A stretch of DNA of 64,000 nt, from assembly GCA_027449865.1 (NCBI GenBank), contig DAIDKV010000224.1, positions 1 to 64,000 on the forward strand, in the 5' to 3' direction. The notes below the pieces were generated by a model. The model had not been told where the DNA came from. It saw only the letters and a program-made list of their open reading frames with translations, and did not search any database. The position numbers were made by a program, and so were the translations under genes. This document shows positions 46,626 through 56,183 of the stretch, piece after piece (the first letter of the stretch is position 1; each line of letters opens with the position of its first letter). The stretch is from Planctomycetales bacterium (GTDB taxonomy: Bacteria > Planctomycetota > Planctomycetia > Isosphaerales > Isosphaeraceae).

Positions 46626-49600
46626 ATGGATATCGCCGTCTCCTTCCCGGCCGAGGGCCGCATCCGATTACAGAGCCGCTACCTCTTCAGCGATCCGACC
46701 GCCGATCACTGCCGAAAGTTCGTCGAGCGACTTCTCGACGCCGATGAGGTCAGCGCCGTCACGATTCGTGGCGAGGGCTACTTCTTCGGGGCCAACGTGG
46801 CCGAGATTCGTTACTGTCCGAAGTCGTACTCCCGGCGCGAGGCCATCGCCGCGATTTATCAGCGGCTCTCCGGTGATCGTCTGGCCAACGGTCACGCGAA
46901 CGGCAACGGCCATCACGCCAACGGAAATGGTCACGCGAACGGCAACGGCCATCACGCCAGCGGCAACGGCCATTCCGCGGCCCGTGTGAAGCCGACCGGC
47001 GAGTCGAGGAGTCGAGGGCTCAAGGACCAGGGAGGTCTGCTGAGCAAGCTGCTGAAGCTGCGGGTTGGGCGTCGGCAGGCCGCGGAGATCGTCCCGAATT
47101 CGGAGTGGAAGCTGCTCCACGAGGCGCCGGGCCGGCTCCGCTTTCAGAACGACAAGCTGCATCGTCGGCGCGAGGTCTGCCAGGCGATCGAGCGCGAGTT
47201 GATGAGCATCCTCGGGATCGACAACTACCGGACCAGCACGCTCACCGGTACGGTCCTGATCCAGTACGACCCGCGGCAGCTCAGCAAGGCCCAGGTGGTC
47301 GAGATTCTTGACTCGGCCCTGGCGCCGATCGAGGTTCCGGCGAAGAAGGACAAGGTCGACCTGCAACTGCCCCTCTGCACGCTCTCGCTCCCGCTCGCGG
47401 CGACGGCGCAGTTCGTGATGCCTCCCTTGATGCCGGTGGCCGCGGGCCTGTTCCTCTACACGTCGATCCCGACGTTCAAGGCCGCGCGTGAGGTGCTCTT
47501 CGAGGAGAAGCGGCTGGGCGTTGATGTGCTCGACGCGATCGTGGTGGTCGGCTGCATCAGCACGTTGCAGGTCTTCCCGGGCTCGGTTCTCTGCTGGTGC
47601 CTGGGCTTCGGCCGGGTGCTGGTGAAGAAGACGCAGGACGATTCGAAGCGATTGCTGCTCAACGCATTCGGCAAGCAGCCGAGGTACGTCTGGCTGTATC
47701 GCGACGGCGTCGAGGTGCAGGTCTCGATGGACCGGCTCCAGGCCGGCGACGTGATCGTCGTGAACACTGGCGAGGTCGTTCCGGTGGACGGATTCATCAA
47801 GGAAGGCATGGCGATGATCGATCAGCACGCCCTCACCGGTGAATCCACGCCGGCCGAGAAGGGGGTGGGCGATCGTGTTTTTGCCTCGACGGTGATGGTC
47901 GCGGGGAAGGTTTTCGTTGAGGTGGAGAAGGCGGGGAACGAGACGGCCTCGGCCAAGATTAGCCAGATTCTCAACGACACGGCCGGCTACAAGCTCACCT
48001 CGCAGCACAAGGGGGAGCGGCTGGCCGACAAGGCGGTGATCCCGACGCTCGCGCTGGCGAGCCTGGGCATGGCGACCCTCGGCCCCGCGGGCGCGGTCGC
48101 GATTCTCAACAGCGACTTCGGCACAGGGATCCGGATGGCGGCCCCGCTGGCGATGCTCTCGTCGCTGGCGCTTTGCGCCCACAAGGGCATTCTGGTGAAG
48201 GATGGCCGGGCGCTCGAATTGATGAACGAGGTCGACACCGTTCTCTTCGACAAGACCGGAACCCTCACCCGCGAGCGTCCCGAGGTCGGCCGCGTGATCG
48301 CCTGCGAGGGCCACGACCCGGCCTCGATCCTTCGTTATGCCGCCGCGGCCGAGGCGAAGTTTGCCCACCCGATCGCCAAGGCGATTCTGCACGCCTTCGA
48401 GGCGACCGGCGATCCGCTTCCGCCGATCGACGACTCACGCTATCACGTCGGCTATGGGATCACCGTGCAGGTCGAGGGGCACACGATCCGGGTCGGCAGC
48501 GCCCGGTTCATGGACCTGGAGAACATCCCGATCACCGACGACGTCAAGCAGGCCCTCGACGAGGCCCATCGCGAGGGCAACACCCTCGTTATGGTCGGCG
48601 TCGACGACCGGCTCGGCGGGGCCCTCGAATTGCAGGCCGCGGTCCGTCCCGAGGTCCGCTCGATCATCGAGGGTCTCCGGAAGCGCGGGATCAAGCACAT
48701 CGCGATCATCTCCGGCGATCACGACGCTCCCACCCGAAAGCTCGCCGAGTCGCTCGGCATGGACCGATACTTCGCCCAGGTTCTCCCGGCCGACAAGGCC
48801 GAATATGTCGAGCGGCTTCAGAAGGAGGGGAAGAAGGTCTGCTTCGTCGGCGATGGGATCAACGATTCGATCGCCTTGAAGAAGGCGAACGTCTCGATTT
48901 CGCTTCGAGGTGCCACCTCGATCGCGACCGACACGGCGCACATCGTCTTCATGGAAGAGGGTCTCTCGAAACTGTGCGACCTTCGCGACATCGCCCGCGA
49001 TCTGGACAGGAACGTCAAGCGAAGCTGGCAGTTGATTCTGGCTCCGAATGGGCTCTGCATCGCGGGCGCGTTCACGATGGGCTTCGGCGTGATGACGTCG
49101 GTGTTGACGAACAACGTGGCCGCCCTGGCGGCGCTGGCCAACGGGATGCTCCCGCTCCGCCGGATCGCGCAGGCCCAGGCCGAGAGCCAGCTTGAACAGG
49201 AAAAGCGAGTCGCCGAGGGACTGGCGAACCAGGAGTCAGGCGGCCGGAACGAAACGCTGGGAACCGTGCTGGCCGAGGTCGCGCTGACTGAGGTCGAGGT
49301 GGACGTCGACGATCCCGAGGCGGTTCTGAACGCGATGACCGAGGAGGCGCCGATCGTCCTCCACACGAATCCGTCCGACCCATCGGCGATCGAGATCGAG
49401 ATTGAGCGGGAGCCGACGATTCCCGAGGCCCCGTCGCCGCGATTCGAGCATCTCGGCGAATGCCTGTACGAGCGTCCGTTGAGGCGGCCGATCGACGACG
49501 GAATGAAGCGGGCGATCCTCGACGCGGCCGAGCGTCGGAGCGACCAGCTCCCGTTCCAGGCCGGGTTTCGATGGCACTCGGCCGAGCCGGTGTTGATGTT

Positions 49601-49757
49601 CCAGTCGAACCTGCTGCCCCTCTCGGCGGTCTTCGCCTCGGGACGGCTGGCGATCCACGCGAAGCTCTCGATGGCCACGCGGATGCTCGTGACCGAGGGG
49701 AATCGCCGCCGGGCGATCCGGTTCATCGAGGAGATCGCCGATGAACTCGACCTTTGA
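46626..49757 (+). CDS. P1B-like heavy-metal P-type ATPase with His/Asn-rich segment
   Basis: The protein has about 1043 residues. An N-terminal HMA-like domain (about 1-75) is followed by a Gly/Asn/His-rich spacer (about 86-116), a second HMA-like domain beginning LHEAPGRLRFQ, membrane helices, TGES (about 403-406), the phosphorylated Asp542 in FDKTGTLTRERP and GDGIND (742-747). The usual CPx metal motif in the core helix is replaced by NSDFGTG. A C-terminal domain (about 960-1043) is extra. It is complete and probably active, but the metal cannot be predicted. It overlaps the next gene by 17 bases. Confidence 0.9.
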   Translation: MDIAVSFPAEGRIRLQSRYLFSDPTADHCRKFVERLLDADEVSAVTIRGEGYFFGANVAEIRYCPKSYSRREAIAAIYQRLSGDRLANGHANGNGHHANGNGHANGNGHHASGNGHSAARVKPTGESRSRGLKDQGGLLSKLLKLRVGRRQAAEIVPNSEWKLLHEAPGRLRFQNDKLHRRREVCQAIERELMSILGIDNYRTSTLTGTVLIQYDPRQLSKAQVVEILDSALAPIEVPAKKDKVDLQLPLCTLSLPLAATAQFVMPPLMPVAAGLFLYTSIPTFKAAREVLFEEKRLGVDVLDAIVVVGCISTLQVFPGSVLCWCLGFGRVLVKKTQDDSKRLLLNAFGKQPRYVWLYRDGVEVQVSMDRLQAGDVIVVNTGEVVPVDGFIKEGMAMIDQHALTGESTPAEKGVGDRVFASTVMVAGKVFVEVEKAGNETASAKISQILNDTAGYKLTSQHKGERLADKAVIPTLALASLGMATLGPAGAVAILNSDFGTGIRMAAPLAMLSSLALCAHKGILVKDGRALELMNEVDTVLFDKTGTLTRERPEVGRVIACEGHDPASILRYAAAAEAKFAHPIAKAILHAFEATGDPLPPIDDSRYHVGYGITVQVEGHTIRVGSARFMDLENIPITDDVKQALDEAHREGNTLVMVGVDDRLGGALELQAAVRPEVRSIIEGLRKRGIKHIAIISGDHDAPTRKLAESLGMDRYFAQVLPADKAEYVERLQKEGKKVCFVGDGINDSIALKKANVSISLRGATSIATDTAHIVFMEEGLSKLCDLRDIARDLDRNVKRSWQLILAPNGLCIAGAFTMGFGVMTSVLTNNVAALAALANGMLPLRRIAQAQAESQLEQEKRVAEGLANQESGGRNETLGTVLAEVALTEVEVDVDDPEAVLNAMTEEAPIVLHTNPSDPSAIEIEIEREPTIPEAPSPRFEHLGECLYERPLRRPIDDGMKRAILDAAERRSDQLPFQAGFRWHSAEPVLMFQSNLLPLSAVFASGRLAIHAKLSMATRMLVTEGNRRRAIRFIEEIADELDL
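46891..46959 (+). repeat. in-frame 39-bp-period tandem repeat encoding NGH-rich segment
   Basis: A 30-base unit (46891-46920) recurs exactly at 46930-46959, so the repeat period is 39 bases, or 13 codons. It encodes NGHANGNGHH-type sequence that may bind metal ions or act as a flexible linker. The perfect match suggests recent duplication. Confidence 0.8.
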
Positions 49758-51849
49758 TCGATCGTCGGCGCCCGCGTCGGCCTGGCGGATCGCCAGCGCA
49801 ATCCCGGGACGGCTACGAGTCCGCCACGAGGCGATCCGCGACGCTGGCCGGGCGCACAGGATCGAAGCCGAGATTGCGTCGACGCACGGCGTGATTTCGG
49901 CGCACGCTCGTCCGCTCACGTCGGGGCTTCTGATCCGGTACGACCCCTCGGCGATCGCCGAGCGGCAGTTGCTCCGGATCCTCGAGGAATGGACGGCGCC
50001 GACGGCCGCGAAGGTCGTGGCTCCGGACGATTCGGCGATTCCGCCGGTATCCTTCACGATCGCGAACGGGACGCTCGTACTGGCCGCGGCGGGTGAGCTG
50101 GCGGTGCCGGCGCTATTGCCTCCGACGGCCTTGCTCCTGGTTTTCAACAGCCGGAAGACGCTACGGGAGGCCTGGCGGGAGGCGCGATCGCGGCGGATCG
50201 GGCTGCCGACGCTCTTCGCGACGATCCTGATGGGAACGTTGCTCTCGGGGCAGTTCCTGGCGGCCGCGCTGATGGCCTGGACCTACCAGTTCTGGCGACA
50301 TCGGCACCGGCTGGCGCAGCACCGGCTGCGCCGCGAGTTGCTGCCGTCGATGACCCAGCGATCGAGGTTCGCGCGGCTTTGCGTCGCGGACGCCGAGGTC
50401 GAGGTGCTCGCCGAGCGACTCCGGCCAGGAGACCGGATCGTGGTCGAGGAAGGGGAGATGGTCCCGGCCGACGGCTGGCTGGCCGGCGGCTTCGCGGTGG
50501 TCGACGAGCGTCTGGTTCGTGGTGTGGCGGGGCTCTCGCGGAAGGAAGCCGGCGACCCGATCCACGCCGGCTCGTTTGCCCGGCAGGGACGGCTCTTCGT
50601 CGAGGTCACGGGGCAGGGGGGCGCCAGCCGGGCGCTCCGGCTCGGCCGCGAGCTGGCCGCCGCCGCGACGCCGCCGCCGGCCCCGTTCGCCCTGAATGTC
50701 CACGGTGAGGAGATCGGCCGGAAGGCGGTCGGCCCGACCCTCGCGATCGCCGGGCTGGGCCTGGCGGTCGGCGACCTGGCCGCCGCCGGCGCGATCCTCC
50801 GCCCCGACTACGCGACCGGCCCCGGGCTGGGCGTCTCGCTGGAATCCCTGCGCGACATCGGCGAATCGGCGCGCGAGGGAGTGGTCGTGCGCGATCCCTC
50901 CGCGTTCCGACGGATCGCCGAGGCCGATGTCTTCCTCTTCGACCACGTCCCCACGCTGGGGCGAGAGGGACTGGAAGTGCGCTCCGTCGAACCGCTGGAC
51001 GGCGTCGCCGAGGACGACCTGCTCCGATTGGCGGCCTCTGCGTTCGCCGGTCTGGCCGACGACCGCGCGCCGGCCCTGAGCGCGGCCTGTGCCTCGCGCC
51101 GGATCATCGTTCGCCGGCAGCCGAGAGCCGACTACCGAGGCCCCGAGATCGCCATCGACGACGGCGGCCTTCGGTTGACCTTTCGCGATCGCCCGGCCCG
51201 CTCATCGGCCACGGCGTACGTCGAAACGCCTCCAGAACTTTTGGTCTCCGCCGAGGGGCGTCCCGTCGGCCGGATCGCCTTCGACCGGTCGACTCGCCCG
51301 AAAGCCACCGAGGCCCTGCGCGCCCTCCGCGACCACGGACCAATCGCCATCGGTCTCCTCTCGGGCCGCGCCGAAGCCGAGGCTGGACCGATCGCCGAGG
51401 CACTCGAAGTCGACTTCCACCTGGCGAACCTCGATGCCTCGGGCAAGGTCGAGGCGGTGCGAGCCTGCCGTCGACGCGGGCTGAAGGTCGCCTACATCGG
51501 CGACGGCCAGCGCGATCCCGAAGCCGCCCGCGCCGCGGATGTCGCGATCTCGATCGGCTTCGACGAGCCCGACCCGGCGCGCGACCCCTCCGCGGTGCTG
51601 GTCCTCCGGTCGGACCTGGCCTGGATCGCCGGCCTGCGCGAGCGGTCGCGCGAGCATCTCGCCTGCCTTCGAGCCGTGAATCAATTCGTTCTTATTCCCA
51701 ATCTTTTCTGCATCGCCGGCGCGTTCTTCCTGGGCTTCACCAGTCTTTCCAGCGTGGTGGTGACCAACCTGGGAACGCTCGCCGTCTACACCGGCCTTCC
51801 CAGACGCCGGAAACGGCGGACGAGCGCGATCGATCCGGCCCGGCGCTGA
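49741..51849 (+). CDS. degenerate P-type ATPase paralogue
   Basis: The protein has 702 residues. An HMA-like domain (WRIASAIPGRLRVRHEA) is followed by helices, an actuator-like domain, a core helix with PDYATG (parallel to NSDFGTG in its neighbour) and an HAD-like domain. The catalytic motifs are altered: DKTGT reads DHVPT (Asp401 kept, KTG lost), TGES reads RGVA (260-263), and only GDGxxD (GDGQRD, 587-592) remains. It is therefore unlikely to hydrolyse ATP normally. GAGGAG lies seven bases upstream of the ATG, and the start overlaps the active ATPase by 17 bases. It may form a heteromer with, or regulate, that ATPase. Confidence 0.85.
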   Translation: MNSTFDRSSAPASAWRIASAIPGRLRVRHEAIRDAGRAHRIEAEIASTHGVISAHARPLTSGLLIRYDPSAIAERQLLRILEEWTAPTAAKVVAPDDSAIPPVSFTIANGTLVLAAAGELAVPALLPPTALLLVFNSRKTLREAWREARSRRIGLPTLFATILMGTLLSGQFLAAALMAWTYQFWRHRHRLAQHRLRRELLPSMTQRSRFARLCVADAEVEVLAERLRPGDRIVVEEGEMVPADGWLAGGFAVVDERLVRGVAGLSRKEAGDPIHAGSFARQGRLFVEVTGQGGASRALRLGRELAAAATPPPAPFALNVHGEEIGRKAVGPTLAIAGLGLAVGDLAAAGAILRPDYATGPGLGVSLESLRDIGESAREGVVVRDPSAFRRIAEADVFLFDHVPTLGREGLEVRSVEPLDGVAEDDLLRLAASAFAGLADDRAPALSAACASRRIIVRRQPRADYRGPEIAIDDGGLRLTFRDRPARSSATAYVETPPELLVSAEGRPVGRIAFDRSTRPKATEALRALRDHGPIAIGLLSGRAEAEAGPIAEALEVDFHLANLDASGKVEAVRACRRRGLKVAYIGDGQRDPEAARAADVAISIGFDEPDPARDPSAVLVLRSDLAWIAGLRERSREHLACLRAVNQFVLIPNLFCIAGAFFLGFTSLSSVVVTNLGTLAVYTGLPRRRKRRTSAIDPARR

Positions 51850-51909
51850 TTCGAGCCGCGGGACGTGGCGGGAACTCCCGCGCCTCGTCCCGCGCCGGGA
51901 TCCGTCCTG

Positions 51910-53100
51910 TCACGAATGATGAGAACGCCGCGTCGCCAATCGCCCGGAGAAATGCACGATGTGTCCATTGCGGACCGGAACAAAATTCCCCTGGTGATCG
52001 TGAAATCCGATCAGCGAATACTTCGATCCGAATCGCTGGCTGACCACGTCGGTATCGCCATTGGAGCAGGGAAGTGTCAGCCTCAGCGTGTCATGGTAAT
52101 GAACGTTGAGCCGGATCGAGGGGCGAAGCGTCACCGAATTCGTGGATGGATTGTAGGTCGCGGAGAGGATCGGGATTCGTCGGCCGTCGCGAGCGATGAC
52201 CAGGTAATCCGATCGGTTGGATGCCCGGGTCGGGTCGACCACGCCCTGAAACGGTACGATCAGCAGCGTCTTTTGCTGATGAACGCCGATCCGGCCGATC
52301 TTGCCGATCGTCGGGCAGGCGACCGCGGGCGACGCCGCCGGGATGTACGTATAGATGATCGCGACAGTTGCCGAGGTCGTCGTCGTGTTGTTCCGGAGCA
52401 GGTTCGAGGAGGGGGACGTCGAGAAGCCCTGGCCTGTCGCGGACATCGTCGGGACGATGGACGACCGGCCCGAAGTGGCCGTGAAGAAGGCGAGGTCGGC
52501 GGGGTTGGTGTACGTGTTCGTCGAGGATTGTTCGAGCCGAAGCTGCGGGAAGTTCACGGTGTCGGTCGAGGAGCCGAGCGGCCCGGCGGTGATCGGCTGG
52601 CTCGAGACCGATCGACTCGGGCCGTTGATCGTCTGGCTCAGGCCGTTGATCTGGTAGTTGCCCGAGAGCGTCGCCGTGATCGACGCCGAGGCGTTCGGAT
52701 CGAGGTTCTGTGCCGAGATGTCGCCGAGGAAGGTCACCGATTGCGCCACCGTCACCGAGGTCAAAGTCCCCAGCGCTGGGTTGAACAGCGCCAGCGAGGG
52801 CGAAAGCGGTTGATTCTGGAAGTTGGTTAGCGTCGGCGCCAGGGTCAGAGTCTGTACCGGGAGCGACTCGGGCGCCGATGCCGCGTCGGAGAGTGCGGCC
52901 GGAGGGTTCGAGAGGGTTGGAGCCTCGCGGTGGGCCTGCCGTACGGCCCTGGCATCCAGGGCCGTACGGCGTGGCGCACCGACGCTCATCAGCGCGATGG
53001 ATTCCATCGCCTCGATCACCGGCGCGAACGCCCTGCGCCGAGGGCTTCCCAGAAACCGGACCGGCCCCGTCCACGACCACCACTTCGAGGTGCGCAACAT
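51910..53100 (-). CDS. secreted choice-of-anchor-like protein
   Basis: The protein has 396 residues. It starts at ATG 53100 after a G-rich site. The N-terminus has a basic stretch and IEAMESIALMS, comparable to the LExR leader motif. The body has LFNPALGTLTSVTVAQSVTF and repeated beta strands, similar to its paralogues at 44276 and 53423. The C-terminal half (IGRIGVHQQKTLLIVPFQG..., DTLRLTLPCSNGDTD) is additional and unidentified. Envelope or extracellular location is likely. Confidence 0.72.
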   Translation of the reverse strand: MLRTSKWWSWTGPVRFLGSPRRRAFAPVIEAMESIALMSVGAPRRTALDARAVRQAHREAPTLSNPPAALSDAASAPESLPVQTLTLAPTLTNFQNQPLSPSLALFNPALGTLTSVTVAQSVTFLGDISAQNLDPNASASITATLSGNYQINGLSQTINGPSRSVSSQPITAGPLGSSTDTVNFPQLRLEQSSTNTYTNPADLAFFTATSGRSSIVPTMSATGQGFSTSPSSNLLRNNTTTTSATVAIIYTYIPAASPAVACPTIGKIGRIGVHQQKTLLIVPFQGVVDPTRASNRSDYLVIARDGRRIPILSATYNPSTNSVTLRPSIRLNVHYHDTLRLTLPCSNGDTDVVSQRFGSKYSLIGFHDHQGNFVPVRNGHIVHFSGRLATRRSHHS

Positions 53101-53422
53101 CGAAGACCCCCGCGTCGTGCCGGCCCCGACGCGACGAGGCGCGGGGCCCGTTTCCTTCGAGGAAAGCGGCTCCCACGGCTCCGCCGAGCGAGCGGCGGGT
53201 CGATTTCCCCTACCTGGGCGGGGACCCGCCTGCATCCCGTCGCCGGCCCTTCGGCCAGCCATCCCCCAGATCCGCCGAGCGACCCGCGCGATCGTCCTCG
53301 GCTCCGGACCAATTCACCCGTTCTCTCCGGGGTTCACACACTTCCTGATATCGGCGTCAGAACTTCCCAGCATGAGAAGGGTTGTGAATCTCTCCCAGAC
53401 TCCAATCGATCCTCTCCTTGCC
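53101..53422. other. intergenic region of about 320 bp
   Basis: The region lies between two minus-strand genes for secreted proteins. No gene is supported. I see no clear promoter or repeat. Confidence 0.4.
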
Positions 53423-54262
53423 TCAGGCCCATCCGTCGCGACCGGCCACCCGGGGCCGCCGCCCGGCCGAAAGCCCCAGCCCCACAACCATCGACATCCC
53501 CAGGCCAAGCAGAACAAACCCCGACGGCTCGGGAACCACCGAGCCGGTCGATATCGTCGTGTAGAGATACTGGACCGTCACCAGGGCGTCCGCCTCGGTC
53601 AGTACGGCCCCGCCGCCATTGCCGCTGTTCGAGTAAAAGCTGGAATGCGCCACCGCCAGAACCGGCAGATCGATCGTCCCAGGACCAATAAACGCCGAGA
53701 GCAGCGCAAGAACCGAACGGTCAATGGTCTGCGAGAGCCGAAAAGTCGCCTGGTCGGGCGCGAGGTAATACGGGTCGGTGATGGCATCCCTGGACGAATA
53801 CGTGCCGGACGACGCCTTCATCGAGACGACGTCGACAGGCATGGTGGTCGCCGGCCCGCCGAAAAGCATCAACCCGGCCGGACCGCCCAGCGCGATCGAG
53901 GGACCATCCGCGAGCTGCTGCGCCAGCGTCAAGTTGGCCAGCACGCCCGGGTCGGGAGCCTCGGTCGTCGCCACATAGAGCGTGGTCGGTGTCGGGGTTG
54001 ACGCAAAATTCAGGAGGAAATCATTGCGGATCGTCGCCGTGAAGGTGAGCTCGACCCCCGTCAGGTTCCCCAGCGTCGGGTCAAACTTCGAGAACGTCAG
54101 CGGACCCCCCAGCGCGGGCATGCCTGACCCGCCGCTCACCGGAGTCATCGCGATCGACCGGCTCTGTACGGCGGTGCCAAGGGTTCCGCCAACCGTGGCC
54201 CGGGGCACGATCGCCCCCGCCACCGTGATCACCAGCGCGCAGGCGAGAATCCTCCCGTTCAT
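53423..54262 (-). CDS. PEP-CTERM choice-of-anchor E-like protein
   Basis: This 279-residue secreted protein has a signal peptide (MNGRILACALVITVAGAIV), a beta-sandwich body with LTFSKFDPTLGNLTGVELTF, and a C-terminal PEP-CTERM anchor (VVPEPSGFVLLGLG, helix, RRPR). GGAGGAGAG lies before the ATG. It is a paralogue of the two neighbours and is predicted to be sorted by an exosortase. Its ligand is unknown. Confidence 0.85.
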   Translation of the reverse strand: MNGRILACALVITVAGAIVPRATVGGTLGTAVQSRSIAMTPVSGGSGMPALGGPLTFSKFDPTLGNLTGVELTFTATIRNDFLLNFASTPTPTTLYVATTEAPDPGVLANLTLAQQLADGPSIALGGPAGLMLFGGPATTMPVDVVSMKASSGTYSSRDAITDPYYLAPDQATFRLSQTIDRSVLALLSAFIGPGTIDLPVLAVAHSSFYSNSGNGGGAVLTEADALVTVQYLYTTISTGSVVPEPSGFVLLGLGMSMVVGLGLSAGRRPRVAGRDGWA

Positions 54263-54653
54263 GGGCTCTCTCCTCCAGGGCTGGCCGACGATGGCCCGCC
54301 GACATCCCCTTCGAATCGGGTACACGCCATCTCCCAGAGATGATCTCGGTCGATGCCAATCCAGGCCGTGCGCAGGGCCCAGCCGCCAGTCAGAGGCGCC
54401 CGGCCTCGTATCGTCATCGGCTGGTGTAGCTAGCAATTTATGTGCCAATAGGCGGAAGAGTTGATAGGCGCAGGCGTGACGTCAGGCGAAGAAGCGAGGA
54501 ATGATCAGGTGAGAGGGGATTTGCCGGACTTCCGGGCGAGATTTGGGGATTCGGGCCTCGCGCGCGGAGAGGTTCCCGGATCCCCAGTTCGGCGAGGCTG
54601 TCTCGGCCTGGAATCGGGGATCCGGGTGCGGATGGTGGGGTGCGACCAGGCGC
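54263..54653. other. intergenic region of about 390 bp
   Basis: No gene supported. A locally AT-rich stretch (54426-54470) around TAGCTAGCAATTTATGTG could hold the promoter for the minus-strand secreted-protein gene. Confidence 0.4.
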
Positions 54654-55520
54654 TCACTCTTCCTCGTCGGCGCCTCGAAGGTCGACCTCGGCGAGCCCCA
54701 TGTGACGTGCGACGCCGTTCAACTGGTCGCGGATCTCAAACATGCCGGCGGGGCGGCGGGTCGGGTCGATGCTCAGGCAGGAGACGATGATCTCGTTGAG
54801 CGTCCCGGGAATCCGGGTGTTGATCTTGATCGGAGGGACGAGCTTGCGATCCTCGCCAGGCTTGGGAATGCCCTGCTGAGGAAATCGACCAGTAAACATG
54901 CGATACATCGTCGCGCCGAGATTGTAGACATCGGTTCGGTCATTGACGACCTTCTCGGTGGCCTGTTCGGGGGCGATGTACTGGGGTGTGCCCTGGATTC
55001 GGGCCTTGTCCTGGCCGCGGACCCAGGCGGTGCCGAAGTCGATCAGCTTCACCTGGCCGTTCTTGGCGAGCATGATGTTCGACGGCTTGAGGTCACCGTG
55101 GTAGACGCCCCTACGGTGCATGTGGGCCATCGCCGAGGCGACCTGAGCGAAGATCAGGACGAGCTGGCCAAGTTCGGGGGCTTCGATCTCGTCGAGGGCC
55201 TTGCCGTCGACGTATTCCATCAACAGGTCGACGCCCTTGACCTTGAACCACGACTTGCGAACCTTGCAGTCGTAAATCCTGGCGATGGCTGGGTGGTTGA
55301 GCTTCTTGGCGGCCTCGAACTCGGTGAGGGCCTGCTGGACGTAGACGTCGTCCTCGGGGTCCTGCTTGCGGACGGTCTTGAGGGCGAAGCGTTTGCCGCC
55401 CGAGTTCTTGTCGCTGATGAGCAGAATGGTACTGCCGGCGCCGGTGCCCAGGGTGTTGACCACTCGGTACTTGATCGTGGAGAAACTGGGGGTGGCCGCC
55501 GTTGTCGCCGCTTTCGCCAT
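54654..55520 (-). CDS. cytosolic Ser/Thr protein kinase
   Basis: This 288-residue protein consists of a kinase domain with almost no flanks: YRVVNTLGTGAGSTILLIS, ALKTVRK (Lys), YHGDLKPSNIML, LIDFGTAWVRG, QYIAPEQATEK. The catalytic loop reads HGD rather than HRD, while DFG is intact. The glycine loop is atypical (LGTGAGSTI). No membrane helix. It lies 57 bases downstream of an FKBP gene on the same strand, suggesting an operon. Confidence 0.9.
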   Translation of the reverse strand: MAKAATTAATPSFSTIKYRVVNTLGTGAGSTILLISDKNSGGKRFALKTVRKQDPEDDVYVQQALTEFEAAKKLNHPAIARIYDCKVRKSWFKVKGVDLLMEYVDGKALDEIEAPELGQLVLIFAQVASAMAHMHRRGVYHGDLKPSNIMLAKNGQVKLIDFGTAWVRGQDKARIQGTPQYIAPEQATEKVVNDRTDVYNLGATMYRMFTGRFPQQGIPKPGEDRKLVPPIKINTRIPGTLNEIIVSCLSIDPTRRPAGMFEIRDQLNGVARHMGLAEVDLRGADEEE

Positions 55521-55577
55521 GCGGTTGCTTCACTCCTTTCGTCGGGTCGGTGGGGAGGTGCCGGGAGTTGCGTCGGA

Positions 55578-56183
55578 TCAGGGGCCGATGATGCTGGTCA
55601 GCTCAACCTCGAAGGTGAGCGTGGCGCCGGGGGGAATCTTGTTCTGGAAGCCCTGCGTGCCGTAACCCTGGTCGGGTGGAATGGTCAGCTTGCGGAGTTC
55701 GCCGACCTTCATGCCGGGGAGGGCCTGGGCCCATCCCTTGATGACCATCCCGCTGGTCGGATCGACCTTGAAGGGCTGGGCGTCGGCCTTGCGGTTGGTG
55801 TCGAAGACGGTGCCGTCCTGAAGCTTGCCGACATAGAGGAACGCGCCGACCTGCCCGGCCTTGAGCTCGGGACCTGACCCTTCCTTGAGCGTCTCGTACT
55901 TCACTCCGGCGGGGGTGGTCTTCGTCTCACCCTTGGCGGTCGGCGGAGCGGGTGGCGGGGGCGATTCCTTGCCGGGCTCCGCGGGTGTTTTCGAGGAGGT
56001 CGGCATTTCGCCGAGAGCCTGGGGCGGCTCCGCGGCCGGATCCTTGCGCAGAACCGGCGCGCCGGGCGGCGCGATGGGCTGGATATCCGGCGGCGTGTCG
56101 CAACCGATGAGCATCCAGCCGAGCACTCCGGCCGGGACGACCCGCCCCCACCGCACCCCGCTCCCCCCAAACTTCCCGATCAT
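55578..56183 (-). CDS. FKBP-type peptidyl-prolyl isomerase lipoprotein
   Basis: The protein has 201 residues. The leader ends with MLIGC, a lipobox, so it should be a lipoprotein. A Pro-rich linker (about 35-90) precedes an FKBP domain: GVKYETLKEGSG, DGTVFDTNR, VIKGWAQALPGMKVGELRKL, IPPDQGYGTQG and IPPGATLTFEVEL. It would assist folding of exported proteins at the envelope. A GGAG lies about nine bases before the ATG. Confidence 0.92.
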   Translation of the reverse strand: MIGKFGGSGVRWGRVVPAGVLGWMLIGCDTPPDIQPIAPPGAPVLRKDPAAEPPQALGEMPTSSKTPAEPGKESPPPPAPPTAKGETKTTPAGVKYETLKEGSGPELKAGQVGAFLYVGKLQDGTVFDTNRKADAQPFKVDPTSGMVIKGWAQALPGMKVGELRKLTIPPDQGYGTQGFQNKIPPGATLTFEVELTSIIGP

